NCBI GenBank assembly: GCA_950295325.1
Contig: OX485805.1
Location: 57,128,758-57,192,757 of the forward strand
Direction: 5' to 3'
Source of the DNA: Polytrichum commune
Taxonomy: Eukaryota > Streptophyta > Polytrichopsida > Polytrichales > Polytrichaceae
DNA: 64,000 nucleotides
The translations under genes were made by a program, and so were the position numbers. Position 1 is the first letter of the stretch, and each line of letters starts with the position of its first letter. A model generated the notes under the pieces. The model saw only the letters and a list, made by a program, of their open reading frames with translations, searched no databases and was not told where the DNA came from. Shown piece by piece: positions 10,209 through 22,145 of this stretch.

Positions 10209-11930
10209 TGCGAGACTGGAAAACCCACATCGTAGTCGTCACACAATGATTCATGATTAGATGTGATTTCCTTGACAATGTGAGACACCACATCAAATAC
10301 TCCAATGATTGGTACTAATTTTTTTGGGGTGGTTCCTCGATGGGAGACCATCATGGCTCCTCTCGGACATGTGGGTGCAATTTTTGTTGATTTCAACACT
10401 ATGCAGCTAAATGGAACCCCATTGTGGGCACGGTGTACCCGTGCAACTCTTAATGGAAACCACCAGCATTATAGAGGGTGGGTTCATTTATCTAATGTGA
10501 AGTGTTGTAATTTGAACTTTGAAGTATGTAATGCAAGGTCTATCCTTTGTATTTGGATGTGGGTTTGGGTTTACTTGTATTAATGAGCCCTCGGTCTGTC
10601 ACTGTGCACACCACAAACACCCCTTCTATCACGTTTGCAAACCACACTACCCTGGCGCGACCACACACCGTTCCCATGTAGCCACAAAATGTCTTCTTGT
10701 TCCCCCGTTCCACAGTGCGCACATACGTTCCCATATATCGTTCCCATGTTCCCATAGAGCGTTTATGCGTTCGCTTTAACGTTCCCATACATAGGTTCCC
10801 ACGTGCGCATCTGGCATTCACATGGTCTAAATTCATTGTTCCCACGTTCCCACAAGCTAGTTGCATGTTCCTGGGAGCAATAAATATGTTCCCATGTCCC
10901 CAAAATGTAAAAAAATCTTCACTTTGGGACTCCCGAAAGTCCCGAAATGTTTAATATAGTGTTTCAGGTTTCTACTATGATCATTTTGTGAAGTTGTGCG
11001 GTGGACTTCTCTTGTAGGTGATTACAATCTTCTCTGGCATACCATCCCTCACCTCAAATAACCATGTCTTGGGCTAATGTTCTTGACCGACCTGTGCACT
11101 TCTCCACCGTAGTGCAAAACGGCCCTTAGTTCTTCTACAAAGAGCCATTCACAATCACGGTACTACTTTCGGGACAAAGGACTTAAGGACTTTGTCGCAT
11201 TAATCTTGGTTTTTATCATGATTTACTATTATTTGATCAATAAATTTTACATAAATAAGTAGATAGTTCATAAGCTTTATCAAGAAATCTTTTTATTATT
11301 ATTTAATAATCACCCTAAACCCTAGGCCACATCAGTGGCATTTTTTTGCTATTTAGGTGTGCATTGGTGGTCAATTATTTCATGTTATGTATCTTGGTAC
11401 CTTGGTAAAAGTGTCATGTGTCCATTCATATAAATTTTTTTGTCCAATTCTAATACTAGACGTTCCTTTTACGTGTGGCCGTGAGTATATGTATATTTGG
11501 ACATGTTTGGTACCACATGTAAAGTTGGGCAATTGCTATTCAATAAATATTTGGTTCTATTGATACACACTTGAACGATGAGTGTGAGGAAAAAATTTGG
11601 GATTGTTTCGATTGATTCTTGTTGTCCTTTTCATTCTTTGATCCTAAGGTGAACAATTAAGACAACACTCCTGAATGTCCTTTAAGGAATCAAAAGGATA
11701 TCTTAGATGACCCTATTCCTTCTAAATTAACTTTGTCAGTGTACTCGATATGGAGTATGAAATGTAGGTATGATCCAAAATATGCTTCACAATACAAATC
11801 TAAGCATACCAAGCATGTGAAGTTATCCAAAAAAGTCCGTTTTCCGTTAGACGGCCAAAAGTAGTACCCTAACCGTGAATGGCCCCACAATGTTAATCAT
11901 CTAACCTAAACAATACTTTCACTCATTGTC
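10209..11930. other. Non-coding region; GTTCCCA-rich segment at 10660-10895
   Basis: No convincing gene. Between 10660 and 10895 the heptamer GTTCCCA (often CGTTCCCATA or GTTCCCACG) recurs about ten times at irregular spacing, probably a decayed short tandem or subterminal repeat. The rest is AT-rich unique-looking sequence. Confidence 0.5.
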
Positions 11931-12700
11931 CAAGAATGCAGAAGCACAACTAGGTTTAGGGTTAGAATTAGGGTTTAGAAACTAGCTTCTATGCTCTTCT
12001 ACAATACTAATCATCAAACCTAAACAATACGAGATACTCCTATTCATTGTCCAAGAAATGCACAGAAGCACAATTAGGTAGAAACTCCCACTTGATGAAG
12101 AACTTTCTTGGAGAGGTTGAGTGTAGCCCGAAGTTTGTTGTTGTGTAAATAGCAATCGTGTGTCATTGCAACTCGAGTACCAACTACCACTAACAAATAC
12201 AACTAAAACATGGCAAAAACACACATAAATAACACACCTCCACAAAGAAGGAAGAAAGTCAAACCCTTGTAAGAGCTCTAATTCTCTCTTCAAATGCACA
12301 CAATGAATCAAGTTATCTTTCACTCTACCACGGGAGAATCCAAGAGTGTAAGTAAGGGAAAAAAACTCATTATTTATTACAAAAATATGCAATCTTCACC
12401 TCACACAAGTTTTCTCCACAAACCCACTCACAAGGCTTGACTTGGCAAGAATGCCAAGTCAAGGGAAGGCTCCTCACTTAGGAGCATCTCTCCAACTTCT
12501 AAGATTCATCCACCAAATTTAAATGAATGAAATCCCACGGATAAGGTGCGGCCACCAACGCCGCATACTATGACAATTGTCGTGTAAATAGCGATCGTGT
12601 GTCACTGCAGCTCGAGTACCAACCACCACTAACAAAAACAACTAAAACATGGCAAAAACAAACATAAACAACACACCTCCACATGCCCCCCTGAACTGAC
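11931..12700. repeat. Copia LTR fragment flanked by ~110-bp direct repeats
   Basis: 12246-12572 matches 35511-35831 at roughly 85-90 percent identity over most of its length; that second copy is the LTR of the decayed copia element. It is bracketed by two copies of a ~110-bp sequence (12131-12240 and 12573-12690, both containing TCGAGTACCAAC and AAACATGGCAAAAACA). A shorter direct repeat (about 11893-11952 and 12006-12076) precedes it. The whole looks like an old nested or recombined LTR. Confidence 0.6.
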
Positions 12701-13340
12701 TATGAAGTCCCGCCAAGAAACTAGGACCAATGCCAATCCAACGGACATGGATAATAAAGAATCACTCCGCAACCAACAAATGTGGTGAATGTCATTTCAA
12801 GGAACTGTAGGTGGAGTGCAGTGTGAGCCCCATCCTTAATCACCTCTGATGTTTGGCCATCAGATACCAAAGAATTAAATCCACCATCTCACGTTTGATT
12901 ATGTCCCTAAACTATAACCCATCATTTTTCATTTGGGCATGCAAAACATAGTGAAAGCCACACAAGATCATTGAGTACGACTGGTAGAAGCACCACGTAC
13001 CAAAGATCCTCGACAACGAGGACAACTTCACTATCCAGATGGTAGAAAAGTCAAGGGTGGCCTCAAGCATACCATGTGCCAACCACATTGACACTGATCA
13101 CACAAGAGCATAGTAGCCGCTCTTTTCTTCTCCCCACACACAAAACATAGAAGGCCCTCTAGCACGACGGGCAGTTCAAGATGAATTGTACCCTCAATGG
13201 GTAGATGACATGGGACACAATTTTTGGAATGTTCACGGCATTCTCAGTCATTTGTGCCTTCTAACAACAACAAACCACTCCGCAACACCTCCTTCACCCA
13301 AAGGATAATGCACCCCGCCCTGACATCCAATGTCGTGGAC
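12700..13340. other. Unassigned sequence
   Basis: No ORF above about 60 codons that looks real and no recognisable domain. Probably decayed transposon DNA. Confidence 0.4.
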
Positions 13341-13359
13341 GTCTCACATTGGAGATAAA

Positions 13360-13560
13360 TATAATTGTCGCGCACCTCTCCATGAGGAATGCCCGCAACA
13401 CCGTGGGCACAAGGGGGACCCCGGAGTGACACCCGGGACTTGTGGCGCCATTGGTGAGAGGGCCCAAGTACTCTTAGTGTGGGTGAGGGCCCCGGGCGTT
13501 GAGAACGCCTCTCACCCATGGAGACTAAGAGTCATGAGACTAAGGTCATGAGTTATGAGT
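13360..13560 (+). repeat. Dispersed GC-rich repeat, copy 1
   Basis: This segment (GGGCACAAGGGGGACCCCGG, then GAGAGGGCCCAAGT) is the reverse complement of a segment near 40090-40285. It is an old dispersed repeat of unknown class. Open frames over it on both strands are incidental. Confidence 0.6.
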
Positions 13561-13639
13561 AGCTTATGGCGGCGGACTTCTAGAATGCTAAGAAACACCT
13601 CAATCGGAGGTGCGAGCTAGGAGATATGGCAATTTGAGT

Positions 13640-13835
13640 GGGGCGCTGTCCCGGGACAGCACCCTGGGACAGCAGTGACCTGGGAGTGGTGCCCGGGACT
13701 GCCAACGTTCGAAGAGCCATAACTTCCTCAATACTTGCCTGAATGGGGCAAGTGAGGGGTCCATCGGCATCTAAACAAAGAGTAGATGACGATAGAGTGG
13801 TTGGTTGATATCATCAGACATCATATGTAGAAGTT
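13640..13835 (-). repeat. Dispersed repeat with 16-bp palindrome, related to 21763-21975
   Basis: The reverse complement aligns with 21763-21975: shared blocks include the CATCGGCATCTA / TAGATGCCGATG pair, CAAGTGAGGGGTCCA and GGCAGTCCCGGG. At the place where the 21.9-kb copy has CTGTCGGATCCGACAG, this copy has GCTGTCCCGGGACAGC (13645-13660), also a perfect palindrome with the same arms and a different centre. Confidence 0.65.
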
Positions 13836-14433
13836 ATGATCAACGACGCTACCGTGTGAGCGGTGGGACGCGAGCAGAAAAAAGTCAACGCTTTCCAAAT
13901 ATAGTAATAAAATTTCCAAATAGAAAAAATATAAATAGAAAAAAATCGTGGGACCTCTTTTTTTAGTAAAAATGATGGACCTATTTCCGTGCAAATTTTG
14001 AGGGCTTTCAGGACAGAGACTTGGTTTTAGGGTACCTTTCAGAGAGACTAGTTGACATGATTTACTTAAACCAGGGAACTTTTGACTGTCCATATTATGG
14101 TGAGAGCCGCTTAATCATAGGCTATGGTCACAACGTAAGAGAAAATTCTAAGTCAAAAAATTCAAGCATTCAAGCATTCAAGCAAAGTAGCAAAACTCGT
14201 ACCATTCAATAACATCTAAAACTACTGTTGGAAGGAGAGACCCATAAATATTTAGAAACCTTTATAGATATTTAAAAATGAATACAATTCACATCATGTA
14301 GATAATGATAGGTCTGATATATCAGCGATATTTTCGGAAAACATACACTCATACTATAGTATACTCAACGCAATAATACTTAGCGACAACTTATAAATAA
14401 GGGGGGGCAGCCTAGCTCCTATAGGTATCCACG
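13836..14433. other. AT-rich non-coding sequence downstream of the MULE gene
   Basis: No gene seen. It would hold the 3' untranslated region of the transposase gene on the minus strand. I could not find a convincing terminal inverted repeat here. Confidence 0.4.
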
Positions 14434-17400
14434 CTAAGGTCCCACATGCTTCATGATGCCACTTTCGAGGAGGTGCTTCACTTCATTGAAACTAAGGCTC
14501 GGAGCATGGATGAAAGTGTCTTGGTATTGATCCAAGTTGCAGGTCACACGGAAGATGAAGTACAAGTGCTTGCAGTTCACCCAAGTGCGCCGCTTCCCAA
14601 GTGCTCTTGTTGACATCTCCACGAAATCCGGGCACGTGCACGATGGGAAGGTGCTGATAGTGATACGGTACTCTTCAACCTTAGCCTTCTTTCGGGACTG
14701 GAACAGAATGATGCACCCGATCCCTGGGTGAGGTATCATTGTGACGGAGGTGATTTGACCGTCGACGTTGAGGGCTGACTCCCACTTGTTGCGTTGTTGG
14801 ACGCATGGTCCGTTGTTACTGCGCCGGATCTTTTTTCCAAACCTCAGCGTAGGGTATTGATCGGCTTGGGCCGGGGTAGGGAGTTCGGCCATGGATGAAG
14901 CAACATTGGAGGAGTCGCCGAAGAGTCTTCTGGGTGACACATCTTGACGCTGCTGAAGTTGGAATCCCCCTTCTTCAAGGGCCAAAACCTCCTGGAGAGT
15001 GAGGTTTGTCCCAGTGAGGACAGGCCAGACGTCCGGGACATCCGGACGGTGCTGCACCCACTTCCTCCTAGTGCCTTTGACACATCTCTCAATGTCATCG
15101 TTGCAGAAGAAGAACTGTGTCAAGAAGTCCTTGTTCTTCTTGTAGTCGCGCATGTAGCCGGTGTACGTAGGAGCTGGAGTACTTTTACCATGCCGAACGA
15201 TCTTCTGGGTGCACTTGGTCTTTGTGCGAGCTTGCATGGCGAAGCAGGCCTTGGCGGAAGTCTTGGGCAGTCTAGAAATGTGCCACTTGGAGACATCGCA
15301 GTGGGTCTCCTGAATGTTATTGACGTGGGTGACCCGTTGTGGAATCGATTTCTCAGGTGATTGTGCTAGGGGCAGGTCTGATGGTGTGGCGGAATCAGTG
15401 CGTGCCTTGGTTGACCTAGTGCTCACTCGTGGATGAGAGAAGCTGACCTTGTCGGGTCTATGTGAATCTTGATCAGAACCAGGGGGCATATCAAGTTTGC
15501 GCTTGGTGGTGCCAAAGACCTCCTCTCCTTCGAGTTGGGGTTTGCGGGTGCACCAATGCTCTGCTCCAGGCATGTGCTCGAGGGCTGCAACAATTCTCTT
15601 GGCGTCACCGGATCGTTGTGCAGCACGAAGGCGGAGTTCTTCTTTTCCTGGGCCAGTACCAGAGCGATCACCCTTCAAGTAGGCGTAGTGGTTCGTACAT
15701 TGCATGAACGCCCTCACGAAATCATCCACGGTCGCAACATACAGATCAGAGCCACGGTTTCCAGACTGCTGAAGCCATTTGTTATGGACTGTCTCAGAGA
15801 GGTTGCAAGATGGCATCTCTGTCAACTTAGAATCTGTGAAATTCTGAGAGAAGTCAATAAAATGTAGTGAGTACGCTTTGCACAAAAACACGCTAAAAAC
15901 CAAAACTAACACCAAAAAACCAAAAAAAACCAAAAAAAAAGTTGACACCAAAAAGCGAAATAGAAAGTGGGTGGGTACTCACTAGTTGCATGAAACCACC
16001 CCATTGACGGTAACGAAAATGCCAGAATGCAAGCCATGTATCAAGGTCCTTGATTCCTTCCTCGGATGCAGCTCCAAAGGAAAGCCACCATGCCCGGATG
16101 GCAAGATAACGGGACTCGGACTGCTCGGGAGTCTTGGCATCCTTGTACTGCTTGCATAACAACTTGTGTTGCTGTTGGAGGTCGGGCTTGATGTGGGTGG
16201 CGGTGTGGCGCTCCATAGACACTGTCCAATGCAATAGACATGTCCTCTCGCGAGACTCCATAGGAACCTTGGGATCACCGCTGCCATAGATAATCCTAAC
16301 TGCATTCCAATTGGCCTGTGCACTGTCCGCCATGAACCCTTTGAAGTTAACTTTAGCAATGCCATGTCTGAGCATAACTTCATTGAGCCCATGCCAAAGA
16401 AGGCTCTGCGCCGTGACATCCTCAGACTGCATATCACATACTGCAATAGTCATAACCCGGCAGTAGGCCGAGTCATAGACATGGCAAGCCATGGTTGTCC
16501 ACCCCTTGACACATTTGACATGGTCAAACATGACCCAAGCATCCTGCAAATCACCATGTGGTTGCATTCTCCTGACAAGGTCAACTCCAGAGCTAGGGCC
16601 CACCTCGGACATCTTGAACACATAGACTTTCTCCAACAGCTTTCCTTGGCCTGGGAATTTGTTTTCTTGCACATAGGGCCAACTGCTATGACCTCTGAGT
16701 CCGGTGATGCTGTCAATGATCCCCCCTCGCCCAATGCGCTTGAAGGAAGTGACAGTGTTTCGAATACTCGGGGTGCTGAGGTGTTGGTACCTGTCCATGA
16801 CAAACTTCATGGACTCCAGGTCCATAACTTTATTGGGATCAGATCCCGTGCGTAGAAGATACTTGGCCATGAACTCTTTACTTGCAGCCAATGCAATGGC
16901 AGAGTTGGTGGCGGTGGGAGTCCTCTCAACCTCTCTACCAATGAGATCATGAATTTTGACCTTAGACTCTCTATAGACACCTTGCGAAACGGGGTGATGG
17001 TGATGACCCATATGGATGCATGCACGGGTCATGTCACCTCTGCCAAGAACATAGTACATCTTAGCTTGGCAAGTATCAAGACAATAGGGTGGTGTCTTAC
17101 AGACCTTACAAACGAGAGATGACCCAGATGGGGGATCAGCTCCTACGGAGTAGGGTGAGGCGGTACAGCCTTCCCATTTGGTCTCGTTGACGTCAGTGGC
17201 TCGATTGGGGCGGTTGAGATAATCACATCCCTTGTTATCACAACGGAGATGGCCAACACAACATGAGGACCGGAAGGTCAAGCCGAGATCATTGGTAATG
17301 TTAGACGTCTTTGTCCTACACCAAGCATGACCGTCGAAACGCTTGTCCATTCCGAACATGAGTCTAGCATGGGAATGGGGAGCATCAGGTCCCAGAGGAG

Positions 17401-18091
17401 GGAACTCAAAGATGACGTCGCCGTCAAAAACAGATGGGAGGAAGTCAACCTTCTCATGCCTAACAGATTCATAATCAATACTCTTGAGGATGTTCTTGGA
17501 CCCTGGTCGGGTTGCAAGCAACTTCAATTGCTGGACAACACTGGGACGATCTATGGAGACACCTGGGTGAACTGGGGGTCTGGAAGTAGGTGGTTGACTC
17601 ACAGTAGGCGAGTGTGGAATCCTGAGAGGATTGATGAAGGGCTGATCCTGCGATGGAGGTGGGGTAAGTGAGGCAAAGTCAGAGGCAGGTGGCACATCAT
17701 CATCAGAGTCATCACTGAGCAAGGTAACCTCTTGGATGCCGGGCTCCTTTTTGACCGTCGCCAGAAGAGGAGCCTGCGTGGTGGAGGTGAGGGACACGCC
17801 TGGTGTTAGCAACACAGTAGTGGTGGCCATCTCCGACTCGGTGACGCCTATGGCCTTGTACTTTGCAGGGAGCAAGAACCAAACCCTACCATCGTCAATG
17901 CGAAAGGACATTTGAAGGACAGTGTGACTCAAGTCACCGTTGTCATCAAAGACCTCTTCCTCGACATGAATTGAGTCTGGGTGGAATCTAAACCTCAGAC
18001 TAAGGAACGACTCCGCGACTTTGGCTAGACCATCATCTCCAAGAGGGATCATAAGGGGGATGGAATGGTGCAGTGCTCGGATGGTGGCCAT
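14434..18091 (-). CDS. MULE-type transposase with SWIM zinc finger (two exons)
   Basis: Two long minus-strand frames join across one intron at 15844-15982 (139 bases, GTGAGT donor, TCTCAG acceptor, phase 0), giving about 1172 residues: exon 1 18091-15983, exon 2 15843-14434. Exon 1 holds a Cys/His-rich region (CVGHLRCDNKGCDYL, later CKVC and C-rich) and a transposase-like core with candidate acidic residues in FDHVK and FMADSAQANWNAV, a pattern seen in Mutator-like transposases. Exon 2 has a basic, disordered middle and near the C-terminus CTCPDF...VNCKHLYFIF, a SWIM-type CxCx(n)CxH finger. Role: cut-and-paste transposition, with SWIM and Cys-rich fingers probably contacting DNA. No frameshift or stop is visible, so it may be recent or still functional. 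Terminal inverted repeats were not found, and domestication cannot be excluded. Confidence 0.75.
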
Positions 18092-18883
18092 TGTAGAAGG
18101 AATGTAAATGCGAGTACACAGAAGGGAGTGGCCAAATGGGCAATGGACTTAAGGATTAGCACAAAGTGGGGCGGTGTATATAGTGTTGTGATTAGAAGGC
18201 CATGGCAAGATGGGATCTGTGAATGACGGCGGGGACTTGGATTAGTAGGGGAATAATAAGCCGATTCATTATAGCAATGTGAATAAGAATTGAAAATGCA
18301 CTGCATCGTTTACTTAAGTTAGTCATGATCATATGCCAATCCAAACCAGATATATCAAAACCAAACAATGAGGTTGGATGCCGAATCGCGAACTTATTAA
18401 TACACCAGACCACGTGAACCATTTAGTGGATGTAAGGGACACCCTAAAGGAAAGTGTTTCTTTATTAGTGGGCAAGGGTAGAGCATTCATCTTTAAGCCA
18501 GAATAGGTTAGTTTAGTTGGAAGAGGATCGTCAATTTATGGCTATACAGATTATTTATTTCATTTAGTTTAGTTTGAAATATGTATTGTCATGTGTACTA
18601 TCATTCATTATTTTTATAAAGCATGATGCTCCTTAAATTTAGATCTTACCTGGATGATTTCAATACATGTTATTAAACATCGGTGTTCATTCTATAAGTG
18701 TTCATTTTTATGATTCCGTATATGTTTATAGCACTAGACTGTAATCACCATACATCGAGATTATGTGAAGGAGGTTATGGGATGGAATATAAGTGTAGAT
18801 GTAACCCAGGCGAGACACATATATTGATAGGGAGATGTTCACAAAGGAGGATAGTGTAGAATTTGTGAAGTCGGGTCAGTTAC
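18092..18883. other. Intergenic region between two divergent genes
   Basis: About 0.8 kb between the start of the MULE gene (minus) and the first proposed exon of the ParB-methyltransferase gene (plus). AT-rich with no ORF of note. Promoters for both genes would be here. Confidence 0.5.
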
Positions 18884-19189
18884 ATGACAGGGTCTTCGCC
18901 GCTAGAGTTAGTGAAACCAAAGGCGAAGAGGAGGAGGAAGGCACTTTTCTCAAACAGGAAGCAAATAAGGGCATCTAGGATGAGACAGCCAAAACAACCA
19001 TATGATAACTTAAACAGCACAGTGAAGGCATTGGAATTCTCCCCAGACCGCACACGGTCAAGGTCTCGTACACGGAGAAGCCAGACTCAGAGTGGTGAAG
19101 ACATTGCTAGGAAGGGAGTTGGAGTGGGTACGACCAGACAAGTGGAGTTCCCAAAATCACATGATCTATCGAGAATTTGCGAGACCCAG
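18884..19189 (+). CDS. Proposed exon 1 (basic, nuclear-signal-like) of the ParB-methyltransferase gene
   Basis: An ATG frame of 102 codons, strongly basic, with KPKAKRRRK and RSRSRTRRSQ stretches that look like nuclear localisation signals. It ends at a CAG|GTATGA donor in phase 0. The next acceptor in the right phase is TTCTCAG at 22935, which opens the frame entering the ParB-like exon. The joined intron (19190-22935, 3.7 kb) is mostly satellite. The assignment rests on phase agreement and composition alone; a separate small ORF is possible. Confidence 0.4.
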
Positions 19190-19839
19190 GTATGAACCTC
19201 AAATCGATGAAAACATATATGCACTAGAAATTAGGGGTAGTCATCGTGAGCTAGCGAAGGCAGCAAGTGCGGGCCTGTCGAAGCACTGACCATCCAAAGG
19301 GTGGTCACAATGACACCGTCGGAAGGGGAAGGGAACAAGACTGCCGCAGCATTAACCTACCATCGTTCTTCGCATTACAACAAATCTCAGAACTAGGGTT
19401 TTCCTCCGCATACGAGGATTTCACTCAGTGGTCAGGGTTGCAGCCACGAGTTGGAGAGGGGGAGAGACTCGAGGGAAGGGCAGTGGTAGCCCAGTGGAGA
19501 GGTCTGAGGTGAGGTCTAAAAGATTCATTTTGTGGTAATCTGATATGGGGGTCGTCCTGTGAGAGTTTTCAAGTGAGGTATAAGAGGTAATTTTTGAGCC
19601 TATTTTGGGGTCCTCCTTACAGAGGTCCGAAGTGAGTGCCCTGGGGCTCTGTCGGATCCGACAGACCGTGGAGAGCCCACTAATGAACCTCGCAAATGTT
19701 TATTATGTGGTATAAATTTAATTTGAGGGTGCCTTTGAGAGCGGTCTGAAGTGAGGTCTGAGAGGTTTTTTTTTTGTTTTTAAGTAGAGTGGTATAATGT
19801 GGTTGAATAAGATTTGAATGTGATATGTGGTTAGGGTGC
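19190..19839. other. Start of the proposed large intron; degenerate satellite entry
   Basis: 19270-19500 contains no clear gene. From about 19500 the phrases GAGGTCTGAAGTGAGG and GAGAGGTT mark degenerate satellite units, with the first 16-bp palindrome at 19649. Confidence 0.45.
19649..19664. other. 16-bp palindrome CTGTCGGATCCGACAG, copy 1
   Basis: Perfect dyad with BamHI/GATC core, in the leading edge of the satellite region. Confidence 0.85.
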
Positions 19840-20001
19840 TAGTTTGAGAGCTCCAAAGGGGGGCTTAGAGGTTGGCTATAGTTGAAATCCATTTGACTTT
19901 GCTTTCGGACAGGGCTGAAGTGAGGGCTAGTATGGTTGGATTTTATGAATTTTCTGTTTAGGGTGCAAGTGGTAGAGCTCCAAAGGGAGGGCCATTGGCC
20001 T

Positions 20002-20017
20002 CTGTCGGATCCGACAG
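20002..20017. other. 16-bp palindrome, copy 2
   Basis: Perfect copy of CTGTCGGATCCGACAG, followed by the conserved AGCCACCTTGGGGACC tail. Confidence 0.85.
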
Positions 20018-20682
20018 CCCAAGGGTAGCCACCTTGGGGACCTCTCAAGTTTTTTTTTTTGCTTCAATTTGGGCTGAGGTGAGGGCTGACGTGAGGGCTG
20101 GGATGGGTTTTTTTTTAAAATTTCTAGCTAATGTGCTTGTGGGAGAGGGCTTAAGGGGCCTTAGAGGTTGTCTTTTTGTTGAAATAGATTTGATTTTGAT
20201 TATGGGCTCGGGCTGATGTGAGGGCTTGTATGGTTGTATTATGTGAAATTTCTGGTTAGGGTGCAAATGAGAGAGCTGTGAAGGGGGGTTGAGAGGTTAG
20301 TTCTCGTTGAAGAAGATTTGATTTTGCTTATGGGTGAGGGCTGATGTGAAGGCTTGTATGGTTTTTTTTTCTGGAATTTCTGGTTAGTTGCTAATGAGAG
20401 AGCTTTGAAGGGGGGCTTGAGAGGTTAGATTTGGTTGAAATAGATTTGATTGTGCTTATGGGCTCGGGCTGATGTAAGGTCTTGTATGGTTGTATTCTGT
20501 GAGATTTCTAGTTAGGGTTCAAATGAGAGAGCTTTGAAGGGGGGCTTAGAGGCTTCGAATTTGTTGAAATTGATTTGATTTTGGTTATGGATGAGGGCTG
20601 AGGTGAGGGCTTGTTTGGTTTAATTTTTGAATTTCAGGTTAAGGTGCTAGTGGGAGAGCTCCAAAGGGAGGGCCCTGGGCCT

Positions 20683-20698
20683 CTGTCGGATCCGACAG
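20683..20698. other. 16-bp palindrome, copy 3
   Basis: Perfect copy in the GAGAGCTCCAAAGGGAGGGC context. Confidence 0.85.
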
Positions 20699-21722
20699 CC
20701 CCAGGGTAGCCACCTTGGGGACCTGTCAAGATATTGTTTTTGCTTCAATTTGGGCTGAGGTGAGGGCTGACGTGAGGGCTGGGATGTTTTCTTTTTCAAA
20801 TTTTCTAGCTAAGGTGCTTGTGGGGAAGGGGTTAGCGGGGGTTAGATGTATTCATTTTATTGAAATCGATTTGATTTTGCATATGGGCTCGGGCTGATGT
20901 GAGGGCTTGTATGGTTGTATATTGTGAAATTTCTGGTTAGGGGGCTAATGAGAGAGGTTTGAAGGGGGGGCTTAGAGGCTTGTCTTTTGTTGAAATTGAT
21001 TTGATTTTGGATATGGATGAGGGCTGAGGTGAGGGCTTGTATGGTTTTAATTTTTGAATTTCTGGTTAGGGGGCTAATGAGAGAGGTTTGAAGGGGGGCT
21101 TAGAGGCTTGTTTTTAGTTGAAATTGATTTGATTTTGGATATGGATGAAGGTTGAGGTGAAGGCTTGTATGGTTTTAATTTTTGAATTTCTGGTTAGGGG
21201 GTTAATGAGAGAGGTTTGAAGGGGGGCTTAGAGGCTTGTTTTTAGTTGAAATTGATTTGATTTTGGATATGGATGAGGGCTGAGGTGAAGGCTTGTATGG
21301 TTTTAATTTTTGAATTTCTGGTTGGGGGGCTAATGAGAGAGGTTTGAAGGGGGGCTTAGAGGCTTGTTTTTAGTTGAAATTGATTTGATTTTGGATATGG
21401 ATGAGGGCTGAGGTGAAGGCTTGTATGGTTTTAATTTTTGAATTTCTGGTTGAGGGCTAATGAGAGAGGTTTGAAGGGGGGCTTAGAGGCTTGTTTTTAG
21501 TTGAAATTGATTTGATTTTGGATATGGATGAGGGCTGAGGTGAAGGCTTGTATGGTTTTAATTTTTGAATTTCTGGTTAGGGGGCTAATGAGAGAGGTTT
21601 GAAGGGGGGCTTAGAGGTTTGTTTTTTGTTAAAGGGCTGATGCGTGGGCTCGTATGGTTTTAATTTTTGAATTTCCGGTTAAGGTGCTTGTGGGAGAGCT
21701 CCAAAGGGAGGGCCCTAGGCCT

Positions 21723-21738
21723 CTGTCGGATCCGACAA
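21723..21738. other. 16-bp palindrome, copy 4 (one mismatch)
   Basis: Reads CTGTCGGATCCGACAA, so the last base breaks symmetry. Same flanks as the other copies. Confidence 0.8.
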
Positions 21739-21762
21739 CCCATTGGAAGCCACCTTGGGGAC

Positions 21763-21975
21763 CCAGCAGCTTCAGACCATCATAACTTTCTTGTATGATG
21801 TCTGATTTGAACAACCAACCACTCCATCTTCATCTACGCTTTACGTAGATGCCGATGGACCCCTCACTTGACCCATTCAGGCAAGTATTGACGACGTTAT
21901 GCCTGTTTGAACCTTGGCAGTCCCGGGAATCACTCCCAGGCACTGCTGGACCAGGGCTCTGTCGGATCCGACAGC
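21763..21975 (+). repeat. Dispersed repeat containing palindrome copy 5
   Basis: Non-satellite insert in the array. It is the reverse complement of 13640-13835 and also shares the AGCAGCTTCAGACCATCATA segment (inverted) with 28525-28548. The palindrome at its end lies exactly where the 13.6-kb copy has a different palindrome. Confidence 0.65.
21959..21974. other. 16-bp palindrome, copy 5
   Basis: Perfect copy of CTGTCGGATCCGACAG. Confidence 0.85.
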
Positions 21976-22129
21976 CCATTGGTGGCCACCTTGGGGACCT
22001 CTCAAGATATTTTTTTTTGCTTCAATTTGGTATGGATGAGGGCTGAGGTGAGGGCTTGTATGGTTTTAATTTCTGAATTTTCTAGCTAAGGTGCTTGTGG
22101 GAGAGCTCCAAAGGGAGGGCCCTAGGCCT

Positions 22130-22145
22130 CTGTCGGATCCGACAG
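22130..22145. other. 16-bp palindrome, copy 6
   Basis: Perfect copy of CTGTCGGATCCGACAG, 171 bases after copy 5. Confidence 0.85.

Noticed and set aside
9758-10399. Minus-strand 213-codon frame opposite the split ORF
   Set aside because: Shadow of the plus-strand frame; its proline/arginine-rich repeats are the complement of the Gly/Arg repeats.
15462-15867. Plus-strand frames opposite the MULE exon 2
   Set aside because: Shadows of the minus-strand transposase frame, which has a SWIM finger and a phase-matched intron.
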